Shown piece after piece: positions 1-6,145 of a DNA stretch of 6,160 nt (positions within the stretch are counted from its first letter, which is position 1; each line of letters starts with the position of its first letter). This DNA is from Rickettsiales bacterium (GTDB lineage Bacteria; Pseudomonadota; Alphaproteobacteria; Rickettsiales; UBA1997), in assembly GCA_031283795.1 (NCBI GenBank), contig JAITBB010000093.1, forward strand, positions 1-6,160. The letters run 5' to 3'. The translations under genes were made by a program, and so were the position numbers. Under the pieces are notes generated by a model. That model was not told the origin of the DNA, did no database searches, and worked only from the letters and a program-made list of their open reading frames with translations.

Positions 1-380
1 GCCATAGCAACACCATCAACCACTGTGGCAACTATGCCAACTTTACTCCTCATGAGACTGATGAAGCTCAGTTTTATCTCAATTTTTTTGATGTTCAGGT
101 TAACTAGGTAGTCCCTATACTGTATTTCCGACAAATTCAGGTTGTTTATTTTTAATTTTGCACTCGGGAAAATGGATAGCTCAATTTTACCGTCCACAGA
201 GAACCGAACATTTTTGTCCTGAAAAAAATGATTCTTCCTGTACTCCTCTATCTCTCGACTGAGCGCGTTATTTATCCTGCTCTTGATTTCCGGAGCATTC
301 AACCGATTTCTGGCTACGGTCAGAAGCACAAAGTACGCCAGCATCGCTAGCCCAGGAATAATCAATAGAGATTTTTTCAT
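1..380 (-). CDS. AsmA-family envelope protein, N-terminal part (runs off left edge)
   Basis: The reverse strand is open from an ATG at 380 to the window edge, giving 126 complete codons without a stop; the C-terminal part lies outside. The protein starts MKKSLLIIPGLAMLAY and has one hydrophobic segment at about residues 4-22, which reads as an uncleaved signal anchor. A charged helix follows, then the pattern FSVDGKIELSIFPSAKLKI with NNLNLSE and, later, IKKIEIKLSFISLMRSKVGI. This order (Gly-Lys-Ile, 'FP' strand, 'L-S' strand, then a repeated beta strand ending in a short turn) is the conserved N-terminus of AsmA/AsmA-like proteins. These are inner-membrane-anchored periplasmic proteins linked to outer-membrane assembly and lipid transport. 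Members usually run to several hundred residues or more, so only a small fraction is visible. It is transcribed away from the ddl fusion gene. The family call is good; the exact paralogue cannot be named. Confidence 0.72.
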   Translation of the reverse strand, partial: MKKSLLIIPGLAMLAYFVLLTVARNRLNAPEIKSRINNALSREIEEYRKNHFFQDKNVRFSVDGKIELSIFPSAKLKINNLNLSEIQYRDYLVNLNIKKIEIKLSFISLMRSKVGIVATVVDGVAM

Positions 381-402
381 AGCTCTGTTCTTGTCAAGCT
401 AT

Positions 403-433
403 ATTATAATAATACGGATATGATAAATGTAAA
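403..433 (-). promoter_or_regulatory. Candidate sigma70-type promoter for the AsmA-like gene
   Basis: On the minus strand a perfect TATAAT (bases 408 to 403) is preceded by TTTACA (433 to 428), a 5/6 match to the -35 consensus. The spacing is 19 nt, longer than the preferred 17. Transcription would begin near 396, leaving a leader of about 16 nt before the ATG at 380. The surroundings are very AT-rich, so a chance match is possible. The -10 is convincing, the -35 less so. Confidence 0.33.
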
Positions 434-634
434 TGAAATAATTATAAAGTTAGAACTAGTCACCATTGTGCGTTTTCGGTAAGCTATCTGCTCCCCAGGG
501 TGCCCATTGCAGCTATTCCAGCACGCATTGTCGCACTGGTGGAATATTTCGTACATTCCTATGACACCATGATTCACACTAGGGAATTGCTGCAGCCCTC
601 ATTTCACATTTCTGTGGCTTGAAGGCAAAAAATA

Positions 635-651
635 GAGGTCCTCTCGGCCTC
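635..651 (+). promoter_or_regulatory. Small hairpin abutting the proposed ddl-ddl start codon
   Basis: GAGGTC (635-640) can pair with GGCCTC (646-651): six pairs including one T-G wobble, with a five-base CTCTC loop. It ends two bases before the TTG at 654. It contains the only purine-rich stretch (AGAGG, 634-638) upstream of that codon, about 15 nt away, so pairing would hide it. Either it affects translation from TTG654, or it is unrelated leader sequence and translation starts at ATG708. No U-tract follows, so it does not look like a terminator. Confidence 0.25.
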
Positions 652-653
652 CA

Positions 654-3143
654 TTGACTTTAAAAAACAAAATTTCATCCTGGAGACAGTTTGTCGATGA
701 TTCTAGAATGGATTCAAATTTAGGAATTTCCAGTGAGCCGATAGGAAAGGCCAGCTCTGCTGTAGGGACCAGAGGTTTTGTCGTAGCCATTGTCTGTGGT
801 GGGCCATCTCTTGAGAGAGGTATCTCTCTAAATTCGGCGAGATCCGTAGTGGATCATCTGGAGAGTAAGAATATAGGAATCAGAGTGCTCTACATCAATC
901 GAAACCTAAATTTTTTCAGCATAGACAAGAAGCAGCTGTACTCAAACACTCCTTCGGATTTCGATTTTAAACTGTCAGACTCTAGCAACAATTATCTCTC
1001 GGAGAGTGATTTTATAGATGAGTTGAAGAGTACAAACATCGTCTTTCCGCTGATTCATGGAAGCTATGGAGAAGACGGAAAAATTCAATGGCTTCTGGAG
1101 AAAAATAACATACCGTTCATCGGCAGCGGCAGTGTATCCTGTAAATCCAGCTTCGATAAGATAAAGGCTTCCACTATCCTGAGTAGGAATGGTTTTTACA
1201 TGTTTCCCTTTATCTATTTTATTGAGAATGGAGCAGAAAATAAAAAAATAATAGAGAGATTCTTTGAACTGAACAGGCTTAAAAAGGCAGTAGTTAAGCC
1301 TGCCTATGGCGGTTCTTCTATAGGAGTACACTGTGTCTATTCCGATGGCGAGGCCCTAGAAAAGGTTAGACTACTATTTGAACAGGGAAATACCCCCGTT
1401 ATAGTGGAGCCATTCTGCGTCGGCAGGGAATTTACAGTGATTGTGATTCGAAGCGCCAGAGATGGACAACCGGTAGCGCTAACTCCCACCGAAATAGAGA
1501 TGAAATACGAAAATTACCAGATCTTCGACTATAGAAGAAAATATCTCCCCACTTCACAAACCAGATTCTACACCCCTGCAAGATTCAGGGAGGAGGAGAT
1601 AGAGAAAATAATGAGATACTCCGAGGAAATATTTGGGTTGCTGGAGCTAGACGATATTGTGAGGATCGACGGATGGCTGCTGAATGACGGTAGAATATGG
1701 TTCTCGGACATCAATATTGCCTCTGGTATGGAGCAGAACAGTTTTGTTTTTCAACAGTCAGCGAGAATAGGGATGACCCACAACAGCTTCCTAAAGTATC
1801 TGCTGTCATCCACCTGTAGAAGGTACTCTATAGAGTGTCCAACCAAAACCTCCAGAGAGAAGCCCAAAAAAGTGGTAAATGTTCTATTCGGTAGTCATAA
1901 TGCCGAGAGGCAGATTTCTCTGATGAGTGGCACAAACGTCTGGTTGAAACTGCTAAAGTCAGAAAAGTATTCTCCGAAGCCCTATATTCTGGACAAGAAT
2001 GGAGATGTATGGTATCTACCATATCCCTACACTCTGAACCATACGGTGGAGGAGATATATGAGAATATAACCAATACGGACGAGCTAAACTTAGAAAAAA
2101 AACAAAAGTTAGTGGATCTGGTCTGCCCTAGACTTGGCCTGGAGAAATACAAATTTGAGAGTCCTATTAGGTATTCATTCAATGAATTCATTGGACTGAC
2201 AAAGAGAGAGAATGCCTTCGTCTTCATAGGGTTACATGGAGGAATGGGCGAAAATGGAACTCTGCAGGAAAAATTTGACAAGAATGGTATCAGATACAAT
2301 GGATCCGGGGCAAATGCTTCGCGGCTATGCATGGATAAGTACGCCACCGGAGAGCTCATAAATAGCCTTAGAGATGATGTCCTGGTGGCACTGCCAAAAA
2401 TAAGATTTGGTCTCGAAGACCTTAGAGATTTCTCTACAGAGGACTATGCAAATTTTTTTGATAATGTGAAAAAAAATTTGGATTCGACCAATTTTATTCT
2501 GAAGCCCTGCAGTGATGGCAGTTCGGCGGGCGTTGTGGAGATATGCAGCGCCGATGATCTCAGAAACTATGTGGACCTCCTTAGAAGCAATGTTTCCTTC
2601 ATTCCTACGGGCACATTTAAAAATCAGACAGGCATAGTGGAGATGCCGAGCAACAGCAGCCAGTATTTTCTGCTAGAGAGCTTTCTAGATGTTGATAAAT
2701 TGGTGATAAGAGACAACAAAATCATACGGCACAGGAATAGTGGTTGGCTGGAGTTGACCGTAGGAGTTTTGGAATCTGGTGGGGTCTACCATTCGCTCAA
2801 TCCCAGTATAACGGTAGCCGAGGGCAAAATTCTCACCGTAGAGGAGAAGTTCCAGGGTGGCACCGGCATCAACATTACTCCCCCACCAACGGACCTGATA
2901 GCCGCTGACTTTATAGCTGTGCTGAAGGCAAGTATCGAAAGGGCAGCAAAGGCTCTGAACATAGAAAATTATGCCAGACTCGATATCTTCGTAAATCAGG
3001 AGAAAAATAGAGTGGTGCTCATAGAGGCAAACACCCTGCCGGGCCTAACCCCCTCCACAGTAATATTTCATCAGGCTCTTGCAGAGGATGAGCCAATGGT
3101 TCCAGAAAAATTTATAGAAAAAATTATTGAGATGAAAGAATAG
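654..3143 (+). CDS. Tandem D-alanine--D-alanine ligase-like protein (two fused ATP-grasp modules)
   Basis: Ddl joins two D-alanines with ATP in the cytoplasm to supply the end of the peptidoglycan stem peptide. It is normally about 300-360 residues; this 829-residue protein holds two complete copies. Half 1 (about 41-385) shows GGPSLERGISL with E54, HGSYGEDG (H135, E140, D141), DK168-169, VKPAYGGSS (K215, S221-S222), VEPF...GREF (E252, E259), the omega-loop motif FDYRRKY (K296, Y297), VRID (R337, D339) and SDIN (D352, N354). Half 2 (about 405-829) shows NAERQISL (E418), HGGMGENG (H528, E533, N534), MDK560-562, LKPCSDGSS (K617, S623-S624), E675, E700, EEKFQGGTG (K732, F733), ARLD (R775, D777) and IEANTLPG (E791, N793). 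Half 2 carries longer inserts at about 447-520 and 640-695. The start is uncertain: TTG654 is the first available after an in-frame stop at 633, and ATG708 (residue 19) is an alternative; neither has a good ribosome site. No frameshift joins the halves. Family assignment is firm; whether both halves are active is unknown, so no gene symbol is given. Confidence 0.9.
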   Translation: MTLKNKISSWRQFVDDSRMDSNLGISSEPIGKASSAVGTRGFVVAIVCGGPSLERGISLNSARSVVDHLESKNIGIRVLYINRNLNFFSIDKKQLYSNTPSDFDFKLSDSSNNYLSESDFIDELKSTNIVFPLIHGSYGEDGKIQWLLEKNNIPFIGSGSVSCKSSFDKIKASTILSRNGFYMFPFIYFIENGAENKKIIERFFELNRLKKAVVKPAYGGSSIGVHCVYSDGEALEKVRLLFEQGNTPVIVEPFCVGREFTVIVIRSARDGQPVALTPTEIEMKYENYQIFDYRRKYLPTSQTRFYTPARFREEEIEKIMRYSEEIFGLLELDDIVRIDGWLLNDGRIWFSDINIASGMEQNSFVFQQSARIGMTHNSFLKYLLSSTCRRYSIECPTKTSREKPKKVVNVLFGSHNAERQISLMSGTNVWLKLLKSEKYSPKPYILDKNGDVWYLPYPYTLNHTVEEIYENITNTDELNLEKKQKLVDLVCPRLGLEKYKFESPIRYSFNEFIGLTKRENAFVFIGLHGGMGENGTLQEKFDKNGIRYNGSGANASRLCMDKYATGELINSLRDDVLVALPKIRFGLEDLRDFSTEDYANFFDNVKKNLDSTNFILKPCSDGSSAGVVEICSADDLRNYVDLLRSNVSFIPTGTFKNQTGIVEMPSNSSQYFLLESFLDVDKLVIRDNKIIRHRNSGWLELTVGVLESGGVYHSLNPSITVAEGKILTVEEKFQGGTGINITPPPTDLIAADFIAVLKASIERAAKALNIENYARLDIFVNQEKNRVVLIEANTLPGLTPSTVIFHQALAEDEPMVPEKFIEKIIEMKE

Positions 3144-3168
3144 CGTGACTAGACACCGAGTCCCGTCA

Positions 3169-3792
3169 CTATTCTATAACTCTCTCATACACCGTCAGTG
3201 GTGTCTGTCCCCAGGCCATCCGGACCATTCGAGAATCCAGTGGGTGGAAATTTTCAGTATTCTTGAACACATGTATCAGCGAAAAAATTATAGCCCCATT
3301 TTTCAGAGTCAGGAATTTTTTCTCCATCTCCAACCTAATCCCCTCATCTCTGTTCGGACAACAGAATAGTAGAACATCTCCATCAGTCAGATCAAAGTCT
3401 AAAATATTACCCTGTATAAAATGCACAGAATCCCTGGCGTTCCCATCGATGGCACAGAGATTCTCCTTTGCCCTTCTAGACTCTCTGTGGAGACCATCGA
3501 GCAGCTCTATCCCAACGCATTTCTCGAAATCACCGATCAGATAGCTTCCAATGACCGCATTTCCTATGCCAGAGCCCAGATCGTAGAAGACCTTTCCCCT
3601 AGCCATATAGCTCCTAGTCGGCTCCAGTGCAAAGAGCGCATAGAGCAACTCCAGCGGAATCTCGCCATAGATAAGATCCTTTATGTATCTATCGCCAATT
3701 TTATGCTGTTTCTCAATATAACTGACCCTATAGCCATCTATGTCTTTGAAAACCCTGTCATAGAGAGTTTTAATTTCTTCGAATCGCTTCAC
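3169..3792 (-). CDS. DOT1-like class I SAM-dependent methyltransferase
   Basis: This 207-residue protein has a class I Rossmann methyltransferase core. Motif I is FYDLGSGIGN (D71-N78), preceded by YGE at 42-44. The acidic end of strand 2 is VGIE (E96). Later come GNILDFDLTDGDVLLFCCPN (128-147) and a C-terminal 'LKNGAIIFSL' strand. The YGE - DLGSGxGN - GIE - 'GDxL...DVLLF' order is that of the DOT1 (histone H3 Lys79 methyltransferase) fold, which also occurs in bacteria and archaea. The usual Asn/Ser-containing motif IV is replaced by Cys-Cys-Pro-Asn. The target is unknown; a lysine in a protein is the family-based guess, and a small-molecule target is possible. The start is GTG at 3792, 17 nt after the ruvB stop, with no good Shine-Dalgarno nearby (AGAGGGA lies about 25 nt upstream, inside the ruvB end). 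This suggests translation coupled to ruvB. It ends 25 bp from the convergent ddl fusion gene. Confidence 0.78.
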   Translation of the reverse strand: MKRFEEIKTLYDRVFKDIDGYRVSYIEKQHKIGDRYIKDLIYGEIPLELLYALFALEPTRSYMARGKVFYDLGSGIGNAVIGSYLIGDFEKCVGIELLDGLHRESRRAKENLCAIDGNARDSVHFIQGNILDFDLTDGDVLLFCCPNRDEGIRLEMEKKFLTLKNGAIIFSLIHVFKNTENFHPLDSRMVRMAWGQTPLTVYERVIE

Positions 3793-3809
3793 CTGTGTTC
3801 TAAACTCAT

Positions 3810-4835
3810 CTATTCCCTCTGACCCATATCCGTAACTTCCTCCGGCTCTATTTTGAGGTATCTATAGGCCGTCTCCGTCAGCATTCTACCTCTCGGAGTT
3901 TTATTTATAAAACCACACTGTATCAGGTATGGCTCTATAGTATCCTCTATGGAATCCCTCTCCTCCGAAAGCCCGGCAGAGATCGTATCTATGCCAACGG
4001 GACCGCCATGGTAATTGTTGACAATGAAATTTAGGTATCTCAGATCAGAAGTGTCTAGACCCATGTTGTCAATTTGTAACTTTTCCAGTGCCATATCCAC
4101 GATTTCTCTGTCTATGGTGTTTTTCTTCGCCACTATGGCAAAATCTCTGATCCTTCTGAGTAGCCTGATAGCTATTCTTGCCGTTCCCCTCGATCTTTTG
4201 GAAATCTCTCCGGCTCCGTCAGGGCTGATTTTTATATTGAGGATCCGGGAGTCTCTTTCGACTATTTTTGCCAACTCCTCGGGTTCGTAGAAACCAAGCC
4301 TCATGGGGATGCCGAATCTGTCTCTAAGAGGATTAGATATGAGTCCTATTCTTGTGGTGGCAGCAACCAGGGTAAATCTTGGCAGATTTATTTTTATACT
4401 TCTCGCTCCGGGACCCTCTCCTATTATTATATCGAGTTTAAAATCCTCCATAGCCGAATATAGAATTTCCTCAACGGCACTATGCAGTCTATGGATTTCA
4501 TCGATAAAGAGCACATCATTCTGCTGTAGATTTGTCAAGATTGCCGCCAAATCACCAGCCTTAGACAGAATTGGACCCGATGTGCTTCTGAAATTAACTC
4601 CCATTTCGTTTGCCACTATATGGGATAATGTCGTCTTACCAATCCCTGGAGGACCATAGAAGAGTATATGATCAAGGCTGTTGGATCTTATTCTTGCGGA
4701 TTCTATAAAGACCTTCAGATTTCCCTTGGCCTCTCTCTGACCTATAAAATCGTCCAGGGTCAGCGGCCTCAGAGAGTTCTCCAGAAGCAGATCATCCTCG
4801 GCCTTCTCTCTACTCTTCAGTGACTCATTATCCAT
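3810..4835 (-). CDS. ruvB: Holliday junction branch migration ATPase RuvB
   Basis: RuvB is the hexameric AAA+ motor that, with RuvA, moves Holliday junctions in recombinational repair. The 341 residues match the usual length. In order: the N-terminal '[12 protein letters not shown]' box (22-33), Walker [10 protein letters not shown] (61-69), Walker [10 protein letters not shown] (108-116), the RuvB beta-hairpin region '[17 protein letters not shown]' (136-152), sensor 1 LVAATTR (156-162), the arginine-finger segment NPLRDRFG (168-175), sensor 2 [13 protein letters not shown] (216-228), and the winged-helix DNA-binding domain with [15 protein letters not shown] (278-292), EPYLIQCGF and TPRGR (313-317). 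Sensor 2 reads RGTAR-IAI where most RuvB have RGTPR-IAN, a mild deviation; the catalytic residues are intact. The ATG at 4835 is preceded by AGGA at six-base spacing. It is the middle gene of a minus-strand trio, and ruvA and ruvC, frequent upstream partners, are not adjacent. Confidence 0.97.
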   Translation of the reverse strand: MDNESLKSREKAEDDLLLENSLRPLTLDDFIGQREAKGNLKVFIESARIRSNSLDHILFYGPPGIGKTTLSHIVANEMGVNFRSTSGPILSKAGDLAAILTNLQQNDVLFIDEIHRLHSAVEEILYSAMEDFKLDIIIGEGPGARSIKINLPRFTLVAATTRIGLISNPLRDRFGIPMRLGFYEPEELAKIVERDSRILNIKISPDGAGEISKRSRGTARIAIRLLRRIRDFAIVAKKNTIDREIVDMALEKLQIDNMGLDTSDLRYLNFIVNNYHGGPVGIDTISAGLSEERDSIEDTIEPYLIQCGFINKTPRGRMLTETAYRYLKIEPEEVTDMGQRE

Positions 4836-4855
4836 AGTGAATCCTAATCATTTGT

Positions 4856-5251
4856 CTAATTGTCCACTATTCCAGTCAGATCTACCTTTATTCTGTTTTC
4901 GTCAACCAACTCCTCCATTTCAAAATCAAATTCCTCCTTCTCTCTAAGACTAAGGGCCCTAATTTCTTCCTCCTTTTTACTCAACTTCACGAGATCCTCG
5001 TCAAGAAATTCAGGGTTATTTCTATTATCATTCAGAGCATAGTAGAGGTCTATATGATCCCTGTCAATCTCCTCAAAATCCTTGTAATTCAGAGATCCAA
5101 AATCTATACTATTGATTTTTAACTTCCCTTCGGAATCTTCTTCAACCCCTGCGCTTTCATTACCACTGGGAACTGAAGTTTTGGAATCGGGAACATCCGC
5201 ATTATTCTCTGTCACCTCCCGGGTAATCTCATTCTGGACTTGTTCGGCCAT
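4856..5251 (-). CDS. Small acidic protein of unknown function
   Basis: I do not recognise this 131-residue protein. I count 37 Asp/Glu against 15 Lys/Arg, so it is strongly acidic, and it has no Cys, no signal peptide and no membrane segment. Residues 1-42 are rich in Asn, Ser, Glu and Pro and look disordered. Residues about 45-80 contain aromatic and acidic clusters such as SLNYKDFEEIDRDHIDLYY. Residues about 83-120 form a highly charged stretch (KKEEEIRALSLREKEEF) likely to be helical, possibly a coiled coil. It begins at ATG 5251 after a weak AGCAGG ribosome site. It ends 20 nt before ruvB on the same strand, so it probably leads the ruvB operon, in a position often held by ruvA. Nothing in it resembles RuvA (no helix-hairpin-helix motifs). 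An acidic scaffold or adaptor is only a guess. The ORF is uninterrupted with codon use like its neighbours, which supports a real gene. Confidence 0.6.
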   Translation of the reverse strand: MAEQVQNEITREVTENNADVPDSKTSVPSGNESAGVEEDSEGKLKINSIDFGSLNYKDFEEIDRDHIDLYYALNDNRNNPEFLDEDLVKLSKKEEEIRALSLREKEEFDFEMEELVDENRIKVDLTGIVDN

Positions 5252-5540
5252 AGTGCCTGCTAAAGTTACGAGGATGGAACAATGGTACAGGAGAAAGTGA
5301 AGAAAACAAGCCGGTATCCCCGAATAAATGTCCCCTTCGCTGGAGTTTAGAAATCAGCCATGGCCAGTGTAAACTGTGGATCAGGTGGCCACTTCCCATT
5401 TGTCTCCGGGAGTGGAATCACAGCCTATACTAGAGAAATAGTCAGAGAACAACAAAATCCACCTGTCTGAGGACAATAGTTTTTGGTTGATTTTAATTTA
5501 AAAATGTTCATAATTTTTTTAAATTTGGTCCTAATGGCAT
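5252..5540. other. Divergent non-coding spacer upstream of efp and the ruvB block
   Basis: These 289 bp separate the acidic-protein gene (minus) from efp (plus). The half nearest efp (about 5480-5525) is sharply AT-rich and holds the efp promoter candidate. The rest has mixed composition. I found no tRNA, no family-like protein fragment and no long repeat. Short inverted repeats are present (CAGT-gtaa-ACTG near 5366-5377; TGTC-tgag-GACA at 5464-5475), but their stems are too short to call a structure. A 22-codon ORF at 5282-5350 (+) has a Shine-Dalgarno-like AGGA but no promoter, and is not called as a gene. Confidence 0.55.
5487..5514 (+). promoter_or_regulatory. Candidate sigma70-type promoter for efp
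   Basis: TTGATT (5487-5492) and CATAAT (5509-5514) are separated by 16 nt and lie in an AT-rich tract. They match the consensus at 4/6 and 5/6 positions. Transcription would begin near 5521, giving an AT-rich leader of about 20 nt before the efp ATG at 5541. That leader has no evident Shine-Dalgarno sequence, so initiation would depend on its low structure. Confidence 0.48.
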
Positions 5541-6113
5541 ATGAACGTAAATTCTCTAGGCATTGGAAATGTTATAAAGTTTAAAGGACAGTACTGGGTG
5601 GTGGCTAAAAAGGAACACGTTAAGCCAGGGAAGGGCGGTGCCTTTGTGCAGTTGGAAATAAAAAATCTTCTGACCGGCAGTAAGTCCAACGAGAGGTTTA
5701 GAGCCGGGGAAGAGGTAGAGAAGATCGTGCTGGAGGAGAGAGAATTCCAGTACCAGTACAGCGATAGTGACTCCATCTTTCTGATGAATCTATTGAGCTA
5801 TGAGCAGGAGCCCTTTCCAAAGGGTCTGATGGGCGAGAGGATAGCCTATCTGGTGGAGGGAATGAACGTCAAAGTTTGCTATTGCGACGACAGGGTCGTA
5901 GAGATAAAGTTGCCGGAAACCGTTGTCCTTAGGATCGAAGAAACGGAGCCCACCGTCAGAGGACAGACCGCTGCCGCGTCCTATAAGCCCGCCATCCTTG
6001 AGAATGGTGTAAGAATTACGGTTCCCCAATTCATAACGGCAGGAGAAAGGGTAGTGGTGAGAACCGAAGACTCGAGTTACGTCGAAAGGGCAAAGCAAAT
6101 CGCTCCAAGATAG
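5541..6113 (+). CDS. efp: Elongation factor P
   Basis: EF-P binds ribosomes between the P and E sites and relieves stalling at consecutive prolines. The 190 residues match the usual length and all three beta-barrel domains are present. The KOW-like domain I (about 1-62) includes the tip loop VKPGKGGAF, with the exposed Lys at residue 31 at the position modified by EpmA-type enzymes in E. coli, followed by 'LEIKNLLTGSKSNERFR'. OB domain II (about 65-127) includes FLMNLLSYEQ and MGERIAYL. OB domain III (about 128-190) has the signature ETEPTVRGQTA, SYKPAILENGVRITVP and ITAGERVVVRTED. A stop lies three codons upstream in frame (5532-5534), so ATG 5541 is the earliest possible start. An overlapping ATG at 5534 is in another frame. 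No strong ribosome site precedes the start. A few residues (AKQIAPR) extend past the usual end. Whether Lys31 is modified cannot be told, as no modification enzyme is in view. Confidence 0.97.
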   Translation: MNVNSLGIGNVIKFKGQYWVVAKKEHVKPGKGGAFVQLEIKNLLTGSKSNERFRAGEEVEKIVLEEREFQYQYSDSDSIFLMNLLSYEQEPFPKGLMGERIAYLVEGMNVKVCYCDDRVVEIKLPETVVLRIEETEPTVRGQTAAASYKPAILENGVRITVPQFITAGERVVVRTEDSSYVERAKQIAPR

Positions 6114-6145
6114 ATTATTTCATATCGTCAAAAAGGGAGGAAGTA

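Larger units (their letters stand above)
381..653. other. Divergent non-coding spacer between AsmA-like gene and ddl fusion
   Basis: This spacer of about 270 bp separates two divergently transcribed genes. Its left third (about 400-450) is strongly AT-rich and holds the candidate promoter of the AsmA-like gene. The remainder has ordinary composition. I found no tRNA-like T-loop motif, no convincing ORF with a ribosome site and no direct repeat. Two small inverted repeats occur: ATTCCA at 515-520 with TGGAAT at 540-545 (19 nt loop), and GAGGTC at 635-640 with GGCCTC at 646-651 just before the ddl start. No clear -35/-10 pair for the plus-strand gene was found. Confidence 0.6.

Noticed and set aside
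515..545. Inverted repeat ATTCCA / TGGAAT with a 19-base loop
   Set aside because: The six-pair stem has interrupted continuation and no poly-U; such pairs are expected by chance in a 270 bp spacer.
381..653. tRNA or small structured RNA in the first spacer
   Set aside because: No T-loop consensus, acceptor stem or other recognisable RNA motif was found on either strand.
975..1331. Long antisense reading frames inside the Ddl fusion (also 1828-2022 and 2027-2359)
   Set aside because: They lie wholly within a strongly supported coding region, have no recognisable motifs and no promoter or ribosome site; they are by-products of codon use on the other strand.
3144..3168. Possible bidirectional terminator between the converging ddl fusion and methyltransferase genes (GTGAC at 3145-3149 with GTCAC at 3165-3169)
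   Set aside because: The stem is only five pairs around a 15-base loop with no U-tract on either strand; a convergent gap would suit a terminator but the sequence does not support one.
3263..3822. Plus-strand reading frames opposite the methyltransferase, and similar ones opposite ruvB (4015-4290, 4303-4659)
   Set aside because: They are shadows of RuvB and methyltransferase coding sequence with unlikely protein composition.
5282..5309. Candidate minus-strand promoter for the acidic protein-ruvB block (TTGTTT at 5309-5304 and TACCAT at 5287-5282, 16 nt apart)
   Set aside because: Each box matches the consensus at only about four of six positions, so it is no better than chance in this composition.
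5464..5475. Hairpin TGTC-TGAG-GACA upstream of efp
   Set aside because: Four pairs only, with no supporting neighbouring structure.
5531..6098. Minus-strand reading frames opposite efp
   Set aside because: EF-P is unambiguous on the plus strand; the antisense translations show no family features.
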